This document shows, piece after piece, positions 1 to 8,996 of a stretch of 64,000 nt of DNA (position 1 is the stretch's first letter; every line of letters begins with the position of its first letter). The translations under genes were made by a program, and so were the position numbers. Location of the stretch: positions 342,139-406,138 of the forward strand of contig NZ_BLJI01000002.1 in the NCBI RefSeq assembly GCF_017312365.1. The letters run 5' to 3'. The stretch comes from Chroococcus sp. FPU101 (GTDB lineage: Bacteria; Cyanobacteriota; Cyanobacteriia; Cyanobacteriales; Microcystaceae). Below the pieces are notes generated by a model that saw nothing but the letters and a program-made list of their open reading frames with translations, had not been told where the DNA came from and ran no database searches.

Positions 1-1686
1 GCGTTGTCCTGGGGATACACAGTGAACATACCCTTCTTGATAGGCTAAACCAAAATGAGGAATCGGGTGACTACTGTATTTAACGGGTTTTAGGGTGGTT
101 TGTAGCATGAAATTCAACACTTTTTGGGCATTAGATGTGGCAAATGCTAAGGTAAAGGCTTGATAATCTTGTGATGAAACTTCTTCTTCTGTGGATAAAC
201 TGAGATCCAATCCTAAGTTATTAGATAATTTTATTAAATCTTCTAATTCATCCCAGTCGGGTTCGGGTTGTCCACAATAAATCGCTGGAATTTCTAAAGT
301 TGAAAGATGTTTACCGACGACAATTCCTGCTAAAACGGCTAACTCACTCAAAAGAGAACGAACGGGCAAAGTAGAAGAGGCAAAAATCACCCCTTTGCGT
401 CCTTCATCTTTGTAGGCTGTAAATTTCTCAAATTGAATTTCAAAACTACCGCGCTGTAGTCGTTGGGCTTTAATTAAAGGACACAGATTTAATAATAAAG
501 TTTGTAATCGTTCTACTAAAGGTTGCTGACTCGGTTCGACTTCATCTGGATTACTGAGTAAAGTTTGCACTCTTTGATAACTTAACGCATGGTCAACTCT
601 AATGACACTTGGACAAATTTCAAATTCAATAACTTGGCCTTTGTCATCTAAATTCAACAAAATAGATATAGTTAAACGATTTTCGCCACTAATGAGGGAG
701 CATCGCTTTTGTACTCCATCAGGAAATAACGGTAATCGTCTTTCTCCTAAATAGACGCTCGTTCCCCGTTTTTTAGCGGCTCGATCTAAAGATGAGTCGG
801 GTTCAATATAATGAGCAACATCAGTGATATGTAACCCAATTTGCCATTGTTGTTGATCAATCGGTTCAATGGTGAAAGCGTTTTCGATGAGCCATAAACC
901 GTCTGTGGTTTCATTTTCAATGGTGAAAGTAAGCAAATCTGTTAAATCTCGCCGTTGTTCCATGTCGGCAGGGTTAAGCGTTGTAGGTAACGAGTCGGCT
1001 GAAGTGAGAACTGCGTCTGTAAAAGCTTGTGGTAAATCGTGTTTACAGCACACAATATCAGTATCGGCTGCTGCTTCAGCATCACTCCCTAAGACTCGTG
1101 TTACTTGCCCTAACGGTGGATGTTCCCCAATGGGATAGCGCAATACAGAGACATGAACGAGATGATCGATCGCAGTGGCTAAGTCTTGTCCATTTTGTCG
1201 CAATGTTAGTTCAAAAAGAAGACGATCATCAAGAGGAACCGCTAAAAATCCCTCATTGTCTTGTTTAACTTGAGCGAGTAGAGAAGGATTGGCTCGTTCT
1301 AAAATCAGTTTAACTTCACCTTCAGGAGAACGTCGGCGAGTTCCTTCTTTGATAATTTTGACTAAAACGCGATCACCATTCCAAGCATTGCTCAGATGAC
1401 TTTCTCTGACATAGATATCGTCTGCGTCTTCAGAGTCTTGGATCGCAAAACAAAATCCTTTACTAGAGCAGCGTAGCTTTGCTTCTACGACACTTTCTTC
1501 TTTGTTTTTGCGATATTTTCCACGTTCTTTGGTGACGAGGCCAATTTTCTCTAGTGCTTCTAGTGCTATTTGGAGTTTTTGGATGTTTTCGTCATCTTCA
1601 CATCCGAGTTTTTTTTCTAGCATCTTAGCAGCGACTAATTTATCATCACTCAAATGAGCTAGTAATGCAGCGATCGAAAAATCCAT
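1..1686 (-). CDS. zam: RNase II/R-family (RNB) protein, Zam-like, partial
   Basis: Open from an ATG at 1684-1686 leftward to the window edge, 562 codons visible; the C-terminus lies outside. The N-terminal third resembles the cold-shock/OB region of RNase II/R. The RNB core follows, with RRDLTDLLTFTIEN, then a long RNB-typical stretch (GLHITDVAHYIEPDS, RRLPLFPDG), and near the edge YSSHPIPHFGLAYQEGY, the region upstream of the usual C-terminal active-site segment. The Asp cluster that binds Mg2+ in RNase II (D-x5-D-x-D-D) is replaced here by IENETTDGLWLIENAF, so the exonuclease centre looks degenerate. This matches the cyanobacterial Zam group (acetazolamide-resistance protein) as I remember it. 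Family assignment is firm; catalytic activity is doubtful. Confidence 0.85.
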   Translation of the reverse strand, partial: MDFSIAALLAHLSDDKLVAAKMLEKKLGCEDDENIQKLQIALEALEKIGLVTKERGKYRKNKEESVVEAKLRCSSKGFCFAIQDSEDADDIYVRESHLSNAWNGDRVLVKIIKEGTRRRSPEGEVKLILERANPSLLAQVKQDNEGFLAVPLDDRLLFELTLRQNGQDLATAIDHLVHVSVLRYPIGEHPPLGQVTRVLGSDAEAAADTDIVCCKHDLPQAFTDAVLTSADSLPTTLNPADMEQRRDLTDLLTFTIENETTDGLWLIENAFTIEPIDQQQWQIGLHITDVAHYIEPDSSLDRAAKKRGTSVYLGERRLPLFPDGVQKRCSLISGENRLTISILLNLDDKGQVIEFEICPSVIRVDHALSYQRVQTLLSNPDEVEPSQQPLVERLQTLLLNLCPLIKAQRLQRGSFEIQFEKFTAYKDEGRKGVIFASSTLPVRSLLSELAVLAGIVVGKHLSTLEIPAIYCGQPEPDWDELEDLIKLSNNLGLDLSLSTEEEVSSQDYQAFTLAFATSNAQKVLNFMLQTTLKPVKYSSHPIPHFGLAYQEGYVHCVSPGQR

Positions 1687-2279
1687 TTATGAATGTCCTT
1701 TTGAAGATAAGCTTATACAGTAGTGAACTCTGAGCCTTAGATCATCGGAAACACAGAAACGCTAAACATTGCGTCTATCGAAATTTAAAAATGTAGCTCA
1801 GATAATTGTTACAATAATTTTTATCTTTTGAAAAAAAAGTTCAAGAATTAGCAGCGAATCGGTTTCATTCTTTTGACTTTTGGTGATTAAACCAAAGCAA
1901 CTTGAATGATTTGATCTCTTCGTAGTCGTTAACCCTGAACTTGAGCGTCCTCAAAAGAGAGTTTTGAAGTTTTCTTTTTGAGGCTAAAGTTTATTCTAAT
2001 CACTAGCTGAAGATGAAGCTATAACTAGAAAACAGCTACTTTGGTTGGGTTAAAGTTAGGCCTAGCGATTTAGCGATCGTCAAGATAGACTTTTAAAAGT
2101 AAAATTTTAAAAAAGCAATCGTTAGTTAATCGATAGCTCCCTTGAAAAGGCTTAACTTTAGATAACCATTTGACTTAATCTTTAATTGTATCAAAAAACG
2201 TGACAATTTATTCAATTAAACGATAGACTATTTTTAGTAGTACAAAAAGACTAAATTCGACGAGTGATTCTAAAAATCT
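1687..2279. other. intergenic region, no gene seen
   Basis: About 590 bases between the divergent RNB gene and the next + strand gene. AT-rich with one HIP1-like octamer core near 2080. I see no convincing ORF, tRNA or strong hairpin. It presumably carries both divergent promoters, but I cannot assign -35/-10 boxes with confidence. Confidence 0.5.
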
Positions 2280-2969
2280 ATGTTAAATGAATTTCGGACA
2301 CGCTACCCTAATGGTGGTCTAATTAGTGAATTATTGCTTCTTGATCACGGCAAATACATTGTTAGGGTGAGCGTACAAATTGAAGGCGTGATCATCGCTA
2401 CTGGAATAGCGGCGGCTGATACAGTTGAAACAGCCGAAGATCAGGCGAGAATTAGAGCAATTGCCTTACTAAACCTCGACGAAAAACCAACAACAAACCA
2501 TAAAGAGCAAAATTCTAAAAAATCAGAAACAGTAATTCCACAAAAAGCAACGGTTACTCAAGCTAAAACCGAAAAAAAAGTCAAACCCGCTTTACCCATT
2601 ACTCCACCGATTGAATTTTCAGAACCGATCTCAGAACCCGAAGAATTAGGATTATATGATGATATTTCAGAAGAACTGTTTGATAAGACTGAGCCAGCCG
2701 AAATAGAAGATGAGCCAATTTCTCTGATTAATACAGAAGAACCACCATCTTTGGTACCTGAACCGCCACAAAAAGTAACAACAAGTGAACCTACAGATTA
2801 TTCTGATGTTATCGCTAAAACCAATCTAGAAATGAAGCGTTTAGGTTGGACTAGCGAACAAGGACGAGATTATCTAATTAGTACCTATGGTAAGCGTTCC
2901 CGTCAATTACTAGAAGATGAACAACTCATCGAATTTTTGCAATATCTAGAAAGTTTACCGACTCCTTAA
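2280..2969 (+). CDS. conserved cyanobacterial protein of unknown function
   Basis: 229 aa in three parts. Residues 1-75 form a folded domain of short beta strands and a helix (LLLLDHGKYIVRVSVQIEG, then a helix ending in AIALLNLDEK). Residues 80-175 are low-complexity, rich in Pro, Glu, Lys and Thr, and probably disordered. The last 55 residues form a helical motif, GWTSEQGRDYLISTYGKRSR followed by LLEDEQLIEFLQYLE. This tail resembles short C-terminal motifs I associate with some phage and cyanobacterial recombination-related proteins, but I would not name a function from that. No catalytic motif is visible. It stands alone, divergent from the RNB gene. Confidence 0.7.
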   Translation: MLNEFRTRYPNGGLISELLLLDHGKYIVRVSVQIEGVIIATGIAAADTVETAEDQARIRAIALLNLDEKPTTNHKEQNSKKSETVIPQKATVTQAKTEKKVKPALPITPPIEFSEPISEPEELGLYDDISEELFDKTEPAEIEDEPISLINTEEPPSLVPEPPQKVTTSEPTDYSDVIAKTNLEMKRLGWTSEQGRDYLISTYGKRSRQLLEDEQLIEFLQYLESLPTP

Positions 2970-2979
2970 ATTTATAAAT

Positions 2980-2998
2980 GGGCTTGGCAATCAAGCCC
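2980..2998. repeat. dispersed 19-nt palindrome, copy a
   Basis: GGGCTTG-gcaat-CAAGCCC, just downstream of the preceding CDS. It belongs to a short dispersed family in this window with a 7-8 bp stem and 3-5 nt loop (others at 21836, 23059, 23111, 43131, 47661). It could work as a transcription terminator here but has no T-tract. Confidence 0.7.
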
Positions 2999-3108
2999 CT
3001 ACTCATCAAATTTAAGTTAATTAATCAGTTTAAATTATCCATAATCAAACGAGATCTTTTTTCTACCTCTTCGATATCTTGGTCGTTTTGTAAACTTTGC
3101 CTTTTGTC

Positions 3109-3276
3109 ATGCAAAAACAGGTATCTCTTTTACCAGCTGCTACTCTAATTTCTCAATTAATTTTTGCGATATTTCTCGGCTTCTTAGGCTTGTTTATGGC
3201 TTTACCTCTCACCATTATTTTACAAGTTTTACTTCAGGAAATTGTAATTAAAGATTGGTTTAAAAGTAATTTTTAA
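3109..3276 (+). pseudogene. C-terminal remnant of an AI-2E/PerM-family transporter
   Basis: 55 codons encoding a Leu/Ile-rich segment with LPAATLISQLIFAIFLGFLG and ALPLTIILQVLLQEIVIKDW. This is the typical end of cyanobacterial AI-2E (PerM, DUF20) transporters, which are normally over 330 aa. An in-frame stop lies about 18 bases upstream, and the preceding bases show no further homology I can see. The stop codon overlaps that of the convergent truncated DUF389 gene, so two broken genes meet tail to tail, suggesting a deletion junction. Confidence 0.6.
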
Positions 3277-3764
3277 GGGGTTAGAACGTTAACATCGACC
3301 AAGGGAGTAAGATTAAAACCTTGTTGCTGTAAAGGAGCGATCAACATTGCAGCGACCAGTAAATAGACCATGTTAGTATACAACCCAATCCAAACCACAA
3401 TTCCTGCGATCGCCGCATAGCCTAAAAATCCTCGCCATGACCCCACACTTTGTAAACCTGATAAAAAAATCTCAATGGGGCTGCGTTCCTGTATATTTTT
3501 AACTTGTTTGGCTGCTTCAGTCTCAGGGGGACGTAGGGCCATAACACCCAAAGGGAGCAAAGTAATGTGAACATTAGGCAGATCTTGAACTTGTCCTAAA
3601 AATTCTTCAACTTGTTGATTAGGTAGGTACAGCGTCACCAAATCGATCGCTCCATCACTAGCAATCGCCTCAATCAGAGAAAAGTTTACGCCTTGATGAT
3701 CTTTGATTAGAGCAAAAACGTTTTGGCCTTTACCGCGTGGGACTTGAATAATCAATTGACGCAT
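3273..3764 (-). pseudogene. truncated DUF389 (TIGR00341-type) membrane protein
   Basis: 163 aa. Residues 1-75 form the soluble N-terminal domain (MRQLIIQVPRGKGQNVFALI). Residues 90-145 match the start of the DUF389 membrane domain (RSPIEIFLSGLQSVGSWRGF, then VYLLVAAMLIAP). Family members continue after MLIAP with a conserved AGPAMN-type segment and several more helices. Here the sequence diverges to LQQQGFNLTPLVDVNVLTP and stops, so at least half of the membrane domain is missing. Upstream AATTCTCC (reverse complement GGAGAATT) supplies a ribosome binding site for the ATG at 3764. It may still be expressed, but full-length function is unlikely. Confidence 0.7.
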
Positions 3765-4133
3765 TTAATTCTCCTATTGCTCATCATCTCGCCAGACTTA
3801 AGCACTTGCTTTTGAGCTTTGCTAACAAACTCAACTTCTTTACCAATGTTAGATTGACTGAAAAATATTTCTATCCTCTTGTAGAAGGAAAACTCATAAA
3901 TTATCTATTTAAGAACTGCAATATTCAAAAAAAGATTAGACTCAATTTAAGCATTGCTGCCATGATCATGAAAAGAGAAAAATATTTTAAAAAAGATAAA
4001 TTTGTTTCGGAATCTTCAAATTAGTAAAATTATCTCTTAGGTGTCTTTTCGAGTGACTCGTTCCAAGCAACAATTGTGACAAAAAATAATGTTCTGTCCC
4101 TCATGAATGAAGACCGATCCAGTTTAAATCATT
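3765..4133. other. degraded intergenic region
   Basis: About 370 bases between two broken membrane-protein genes. A 72-codon frame from a TTG at 3806 has basic, low-complexity content and no recognisable family, so I do not call it a gene. An imperfect inverted repeat (TCCCTCA near 4098 with TGAGGGA near 4132-4138) could act as a terminator or mark an old junction. Confidence 0.4.
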
Positions 4134-4626
4134 GAGGGAGCAAATCGCTCTTTAAGAAAACGCCTCAACTTACGAGGAGAACTCCTTTTAGCCCTAAGTC
4201 CAACTATCCTAGTCCTAATCGTATTAGCCTTAGTTGAGGTGTTAACTCGGCAAAGATTACTTTATGCTTCTCTAGCTTCAAGTGCTTTTTTGATCTATCT
4301 CGATCCCCAACACGGGACTAACTCGGCTCGGACACTTGTTATTTCTCATCTAATGGCGGCTATCATTGGCTTTATCGCTTTTGTCTGTATAGGCTCAGGA
4401 TACTTTTCGGGTGGTTGTGCGATGGTCATATACGATCATATTAATGATTGTTTGCGATGTCGTCCATCCTCCTGCTGTGTCAACTTCATTAAGTCATCGC
4501 AGTTTTGCCTTACGTGCGGGGAATGAAAATAATTTAGTCTTGTTCGGTTTAGCGGTAGGTATTACTGCTATCTTAGTCGTCTTAGAACGTTTAGCTCTTT
4601 GGATATTAGCCTATTGCAACCGTTGA
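4134..4626 (+). pseudogene. HPP-family membrane protein, frameshifted
   Basis: Two overlapping frames together make one HPP-family protein. Frame one (from about 4134, clear from 4180) gives LLALSPTILVLIVLALVEVL, SSAFLIYLDPQHGTNSARTL and AAIIGFIAFVCIGSGYFSGG. From about 4435 the homology moves to the frame beginning at 4411, which reads TIILMIVCDVVHPPAVSTSL and LVLFGLAVGITAILVVLERL. The HPP signature sits in the second frame. The shift equals one extra base (or two missing) near 4430-4440. No good ATG precedes frame one; a stop lies near 4118. Either a pseudogene or an assembly indel. The ion channel gene starts 31 bases after it. Confidence 0.65.
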
Positions 4627-4657
4627 GCAGGAAAACTTAAAAGCAGGAGTCAAATCG

Positions 4658-5464
4658 ATGAATCCATTCAGTCGAAATTCTAAACAGATTATAGAACAAG
4701 AAAGATATGAAATTTTGCAACAGATTGAGGATTGGCTGGATTTACCGATGCTGTTTCTCAGTTTTGTGTGGTTAATTCTTTTTATTGTTGAATTGGTCTG
4801 GGGACTAAACCCTTTCCTCGATACGTTGCAAGTCGCTATTTGGATTCTATTTGGGCTGGATTTTTTGCTAGAGTTTGCCCTAGCACCAGTAAAAGTTACT
4901 TATCTAAAGCGTAACTGGTTAACCGTTGTTTCTCTGCTACTGCCTGCGCTTCGGCTTTTTCGCTTTACTCGTATTCTTAGAGTTTTCAGGAGTGCTAAAG
5001 GGATTCGTAGCTTAAGATTATTACAAATCATGACGCGTACCAATCGAGGAATGCGTTCTCTGGCTACCAGTTTTCAGCGTCGAGGCTTTGGTTATATCAT
5101 TGGACTAACCACTTTTGTGTGCTTGATTGGGGCGGCTGGAATGTATGCTTTTGAAAAAGATGTTCCATCGGGCTTATCAGATTATGGAACGGCTTTGTGG
5201 TGGACAGCGATGGTTATGACGACGATGGGAGCAGATTATTTTCCTAAAACGCCAGAAGGCCGTCTGCTTTGTTTTTTCCTCGCTGTTTATGCTTTTGCGA
5301 TTTTCGGTTATGTGGCGGCTACCTTAGCGACTTTTTTTATCGGTCAAGATGCGGAAAACCCTTCGGCTGATGTTGTAGGGATGGAAGCCCTTGCAAATCT
5401 TCAACAAGAGGTTAAAGCACTTCGTGAGGAAATTCAAGTTATGTTAAACCAAAAACTAGAATAA
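4658..5464 (+). CDS. voltage-gated-type ion channel (6-TM, Kv-like) with atypical filter
   Basis: 268 aa. Segments S1-S3 lie at about residues 30-75. An S4-like stretch at about 94-128 has regularly spaced Arg (LRLFRFTRILRVFRS, then GIRSLRLLQIMTR). S5 is at 143-165, the pore helix at 178-188 (YGTALWWTAMVMT) and S6 at 203-229. A coiled coil (residues 243-266, LANLQQEVKALREEIQVML) could drive tetramer assembly. The filter reads TTMGADYFP at 188-196 in place of the potassium signature TVGYGD, so potassium selectivity cannot be assumed. AGCAGGAG lies upstream of the ATG. It is the only intact gene after the broken HPP gene and converges on clpP. Confidence 0.85.
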   Translation: MNPFSRNSKQIIEQERYEILQQIEDWLDLPMLFLSFVWLILFIVELVWGLNPFLDTLQVAIWILFGLDFLLEFALAPVKVTYLKRNWLTVVSLLLPALRLFRFTRILRVFRSAKGIRSLRLLQIMTRTNRGMRSLATSFQRRGFGYIIGLTTFVCLIGAAGMYAFEKDVPSGLSDYGTALWWTAMVMTTMGADYFPKTPEGRLLCFFLAVYAFAIFGYVAATLATFFIGQDAENPSADVVGMEALANLQQEVKALREEIQVMLNQKLE

Positions 5465-5466
5465 AT

Positions 5467-5513
5467 ATGGATAGCCTTCACTCATCATCAACTAACTGAA
5501 TCAGGCTATCCAT
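5467..5513. terminator. bidirectional hairpin between convergent genes
   Basis: Perfect 11-bp inverted repeat ATGGATAGCCT (5467-5477) and AGGCTATCCAT (5503-5513), placed between the channel stop (5464) and the clpP stop (5520). It has no strong T-tract, so it is a likely shared transcription end inferred from position and symmetry. Confidence 0.6.
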
Positions 5514-5519
5514 CATAAA

Positions 5520-6125
5520 TCAATTGGTATCAGGAGGATTAAAAGCTGAGGGACGACGGTTAATCACTTGGTCAATGAGTCCATAGTCGCTTGCTTCTTC
5601 AGCAGACATAAAGAAATCACGTTCGGTATCCTCAACAATTTTTTCTAATGGCTGTCCAGTATGATTAGCCAAATGTTCGTTTAATAACTGTTTAAGATAC
5701 AAAATTTCTTTAGCTTGAATTTCGATATCAGTTGCTTGTCCTTGTGCGCCGCCAAGAGGTTGGTGAATCATAATTCGAGAGTTGGGTAAACTCATGCGTT
5801 TACCTTTTGCACCAGAACTGAGCAGAAAAGCACCCATACTAGCAGCTAGTCCAATACAGATGGTACAAACATCGGGGCGGATTTGATTCATTGTATCAAA
5901 AATCCCCAAACCAGCTGAGACAGAACCACCAGGAGAATTGATATAGAGATAAATATCTTTTTCAGGGTCTTCTGCTTCGAGAAAAAGTAATTGAGCAACA
6001 ACAAGATTCGCGAGTTCGTCAGTCACTTGTTGCCCTAAAAATACAATGCGTTCACGGAGAAGGCGAGAATAAATATCAAAAGCGCGTTCACCTCGCCCAG
6101 AGGTTTCAATTACGGTAGGAATCAT
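5520..6125 (-). CDS. clpP: ATP-dependent Clp protease proteolytic subunit
   Basis: 201 aa, full length for ClpP. The Ser-His-Asp triad is visible: S96 in [10 protein letters not shown]121 in MIHQPLGG and D170 in DTERDFFMS. The oxyanion region YINSPGGSV is at residues 61-69. ClpP forms a barrel-shaped peptidase fed by Clp ATPases such as ClpC or ClpX; cyanobacteria usually carry several clpP paralogues plus clpR. All catalytic residues are present, so this is a ClpP and not a ClpR. No partner ATPase or second clp gene is adjacent; it sits upstream-to-downstream of gmk on the same strand with a 108-base gap. Confidence 0.97.
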   Translation of the reverse strand: MIPTVIETSGRGERAFDIYSRLLRERIVFLGQQVTDELANLVVAQLLFLEAEDPEKDIYLYINSPGGSVSAGLGIFDTMNQIRPDVCTICIGLAASMGAFLLSSGAKGKRMSLPNSRIMIHQPLGGAQGQATDIEIQAKEILYLKQLLNEHLANHTGQPLEKIVEDTERDFFMSAEEASDYGLIDQVINRRPSAFNPPDTN

Positions 6126-6233
6126 TGAGTTTTAGTAAGTAATGACTGATATTTTTCGATTGTACGCTAGTCTTCTACGAGTTGACCAACCCTACAAGTA
6201 GTGATTACCATATACTTCTGACTGGGGGATACC

Positions 6234-6800
6234 TTATTCTTTTTTAAGAATGGAATCAATTTCTTTAATTAGCTCGGCTAGTGCGGTTTCTAGGTCATCA
6301 TTAATAATCTGTCGATCAAATTCCTCCTTTAAGGCGATTTCTTCTTTAGCGCGTTCTAAACGGCGTAGAATCGCGGTTTCTGATTCAGTCTCCCGTTGAC
6401 GCAAACGGTGTTCTAATTCAGTAAAAGAAGGAGGCAGAATAAAAATCCGAAATGCGTTAGGAAAGGTTTGTTTAATCTGCTTTGCACCCTCTATTTCGAT
6501 TTCTAGTAAAACCGAGATATTTTGTTTGAGTTTTTCTTCGACTGCAAAACGAGGAGTTCCATAGCAATTTCCAGCAAATTCCGCCCACTCTAATAACTTA
6601 TTTTCTTGAATCATTTGTTGGAACAGTTTTTGAGTCACAAAATAGTAATCTTGTCCCTCAGTTTCGTTTCTACGAGGAGGACGAGTCGTAGCAGAAACGG
6701 AAAGATGAAGGTTAGGGTAATGTTCCAGAAGACGACGAACTAATGTTCCTTTGCCAACACCACTAGGGCCAGTGATGACAATCAGTTGACCTGATGACAT
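6234..6800 (-). CDS. gmk: guanylate kinase
   Basis: 188 aa, typical size. It phosphorylates GMP to GDP using ATP. P-loop GPSGVGKGT at residues 11-19; the GMP-binding segment follows (SATTRPPRRNETEGQDYYFV), then a conserved EWAEFAGNCYGTP near residues 71-83. It lies 33 bases after the remA stop on the same strand. The remA-gmk pairing is also known from Firmicutes, where rpoZ often follows; here clpP follows instead. Confidence 0.96.
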   Translation of the reverse strand: MSSGQLIVITGPSGVGKGTLVRRLLEHYPNLHLSVSATTRPPRRNETEGQDYYFVTQKLFQQMIQENKLLEWAEFAGNCYGTPRFAVEEKLKQNISVLLEIEIEGAKQIKQTFPNAFRIFILPPSFTELEHRLRQRETESETAILRRLERAKEEIALKEEFDRQIINDDLETALAELIKEIDSILKKE

Positions 6801-6829
6801 GAATGATTCAGATTAAGTTAGGGTAAAAC

Positions 6830-7096
6830 TTAATTATTATTGAGTTGCGCGTCTTTGTTAATCACAAAGCGATGGGCAACGGTTTCGGGTTGAATGGCAG
6901 AAAGAACAACGTGACTAGAGTCAGTAATAATGACGGCACGAGTACGACGACCATAAGTTGCATCAATGAGTCGTCCTTGTTCTTTCGCATCACTTATAAT
7001 ACGTTTAATAGGGGCGGATTCGGGACTAACGATCGCAATAATGCGATTAGCAGAGACAATGTTACCAAAGCCGATATTAATTAGCTGAATATCCAT
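6830..7096 (-). CDS. remA: RemA-like DNA-binding regulator (DUF370)
   Basis: 88 aa from the ATG at 7094-7096, starting [19 protein letters not shown], the normal family start. An in-frame start 29 codons upstream gives a tail unlike the family. Conserved segments [12 protein letters not shown] and [16 protein letters not shown] are present. In Bacillus, RemA is a ring-forming DNA-binding regulator of matrix and osmoprotection genes; the role in cyanobacteria is not established. Same-strand neighbour of gmk. Confidence 0.9.
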   Translation of the reverse strand: MDIQLINIGFGNIVSANRIIAIVSPESAPIKRIISDAKEQGRLIDATYGRRTRAVIITDSSHVVLSAIQPETVAHRFVINKDAQLNNN

Positions 7097-7325
7097 ACGC
7101 TTACTATAGGGCTTACCCTTATGACAAAGAATTGTCGAGAGAGGATTATTTACCATGTTATCGATAAAAATTGAGCCTTTCAAGGTAAAAAGACATATAT
7201 TTATCTAATTATTAATTTTTTTTTCGATTTTCTCAGATTTTCCTCCTAACGGCTGAATTGATGTCCAAATATGAAACGCTAAAGTATTAGATATAGTCCA
7301 AAATCAAGGTTTAATTGAATGACTT

Positions 7326-7733
7326 ATGGTATATTGTGTTATTTATGATGGTCAATGTAATCTTTGTGTAACATTTACTCAAGTTTTAGAAACATTTGAT
7401 CAAGGAAATCTATTTCAATATGTTCCGATGCAGGATGAACAGACTTTAAAGCAATTTGGCATCACCGCAGAGGATTGTCAAATGGGGATCATTTTAATTG
7501 ATAGTCAGCATCCTGACTCGCGTTGGCAAGGCAGTGCAGCAGCCGAAGAAATTGTACGATTATTACCGATGGGAGCATTATTTTTAACTGCTTATCGGAG
7601 TCTACCCGGAATGAAATTACTTGGAGATGCCACTTATGAACAGGTTCGAGATCATCGATATGAGTGGTTTGGGAAACGAAACGCCATCTATCAATCGTCT
7701 TATCCTATGGGGTGTGCGAATCAAAAAGACTAA
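7326..7733 (+). CDS. thiol-disulfide oxidoreductase-like DCC/DUF393 protein
   Basis: 135 aa. The family signature YDGQCNLC is at residues 7-14 (C11, C14), followed by a thioredoxin-like fold and GDATYEQVRDHRYEWFGKR near the end. DUF393 proteins are predicted thiol-disulfide oxidoreductases; substrates are mostly unknown. Monocistronic, with about 230 bases upstream and a terminator-like hairpin downstream. Confidence 0.85.
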   Translation: MVYCVIYDGQCNLCVTFTQVLETFDQGNLFQYVPMQDEQTLKQFGITAEDCQMGIILIDSQHPDSRWQGSAAAEEIVRLLPMGALFLTAYRSLPGMKLLGDATYEQVRDHRYEWFGKRNAIYQSSYPMGCANQKD

Positions 7734-7755
7734 CCAAAGTTAGAAAAATAAAAAA

Positions 7756-7778
7756 AGAGACGTTCTTAAAACGACTCT
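7756..7778. terminator. bidirectional terminator hairpin
   Basis: Inverted repeat AGAGACGTT (7756-7764) with AACGACTCT (7770-7778), one internal A-A mismatch, preceded by an A-run and followed by T-rich sequence. It lies between convergent DUF393 and terC genes, so it can serve both. Confidence 0.65.
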
Positions 7779-7798
7779 CTTAGCATTATTTAAAAAGA

Positions 7799-8533
7799 TT
7801 AATCGACCAATGACTTTTCGGTATTTGCTTTGTCACTTATTTCATCTTGAGGTTTACGCTCAGAAAATCCCCAACTAAACAAAATGGCAATTGCCGCAAT
7901 CATCAACCATTCTGGAGGGGCTATATGATTATCAAAAACTTTTAGGAATAAGCGCAAACCTACGAAGCCAACCGTAATAAAACCCGCATCTTCTAAATGG
8001 ACATATTCATCTAACCAGCGAATAAATAAACCAGCTAAAAATCTCAGTGTGATGACACCAATTGTTCCACCCACTAAAATCAACCAAGTTTCATCAGCAA
8101 CAGCGATTGAAGTTGTTACACTATCTAAAGAAAAAGCCAAATCGGTAAAGGCAATCATTGGAATTGCTTGCCAAAGCGACGTAAAATTAAGACGACGATG
8201 TGAGGAGTCATCGTCTTTTTCGCCATTACTCTTAGATGTAAAATAATTAAAAACCAGCCATAATAAATAAACGGCTCCCATTAACTCAAATTGCCAGTAT
8301 TTGATCACCCAAGTTGCAGTCAAAATTAAAATCACTCGTAGTACATAGGCAACCACTAGCCCAATATTCAGAGCTTTCCTTTGTAGTTGACTATCTTCTA
8401 ATCCTTGAGCGATCGCAGCAAGAGCGACCGCATTATCAGCCGATAAAACAGCTTCTAGAGCGATGAGAACCAATAGAATAATCGGGGTTTTGAAATTAAC
8501 ACCCACAGATGGATCTAAAATTTGATCTAACAT
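7799..8533 (-). CDS. terC: TerC-family integral membrane protein
   Basis: 244 aa with about seven predicted membrane segments. Family motifs with acidic residues inside membrane helices are present: EAVLSADNAVALA (residues 27-39) and FSLDSVTTSIA (about 132-142). TerC proteins are implicated in metal (Mn2+) handling and, in plants, thylakoid biogenesis; in bacteria they supply Mn2+ to exported proteins. The charged loop at residues 100-112 (KSNGEKDDDSSHRR) is cytosolic by prediction. Well separated from neighbours. Confidence 0.93.
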   Translation of the reverse strand: MLDQILDPSVGVNFKTPIILLVLIALEAVLSADNAVALAAIAQGLEDSQLQRKALNIGLVVAYVLRVILILTATWVIKYWQFELMGAVYLLWLVFNYFTSKSNGEKDDDSSHRRLNFTSLWQAIPMIAFTDLAFSLDSVTTSIAVADETWLILVGGTIGVITLRFLAGLFIRWLDEYVHLEDAGFITVGFVGLRLFLKVFDNHIAPPEWLMIAAIAILFSWGFSERKPQDEISDKANTEKSLVD

Positions 8534-8749
8534 TAATAATTTTTATCAGACAAAAGAGCAGATGAGCCAAACTAGCTACTAGGACTTTTGAAAGTCCTAT
8601 ATTACAGTGTATTATTTTTTCTTTACAATTACCGAGTGGCTCCCCTTGACTAACCCTCTCGGATATAAAGACTTGTAACAAGGTATTTTACAAAAGGCCA
8701 ACCTTAAAGCAAATTAATGATTGAATGGCTTATTTAGGAGTTATCCACA

Positions 8750-8845
8750 ATGTCAATTTCAGATACCCAAGTTTTCGTAGCTCTCGTGGTTGCTTTGATT
8801 CCAGGCATCTTAGCTTTTCGTTTAGCGACGGAACTTTATAAGTAG
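8750..8845 (+). CDS. psaM: photosystem I reaction centre subunit XII
   Basis: 31 aa: [20 protein letters not shown] then [11 protein letters not shown]. This is the characteristic PsaM, a single transmembrane helix at the PSI trimer region of cyanobacteria. Too short for usual ORF cut-offs. GGAG lies 9 bases before the ATG. A G/C-rich hairpin follows at 8871-8894. Confidence 0.95.
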   Translation: MSISDTQVFVALVVALIPGILAFRLATELYK

Positions 8846-8870
8846 GTTTTTTCGTCTTAAACCTCAATCT

Positions 8871-8894
8871 AATCATCCCTTTTTTGGGGTGATT
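8871..8894 (+). terminator. terminator after psaM
   Basis: AATCATCCC (8871-8879), a six-T loop, GGGGTGATT (8886-8894): 9 bp with one G-T wobble, then AGTTTTAG. Position right after psaM supports transcription termination. Confidence 0.7.
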
Positions 8895-8996
8895 AGTTTT
8901 AGCATAGGTAGCCTGTCTCGCTTGTCGGGTGATAAGCTTCATAAAGACGTAAAATGCTTTCTGTGTTTGATGTGACAAGATTATATCTACTTTCTA

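Noticed and set aside
869..1268. Two + strand ORFs at the left end
   Set aside because: Shadows on the opposite strand of the RNB gene.
3806..4024. 72-codon ORF from a TTG
   Set aside because: No family resemblance, low complexity, lies in a degraded intergenic stretch.
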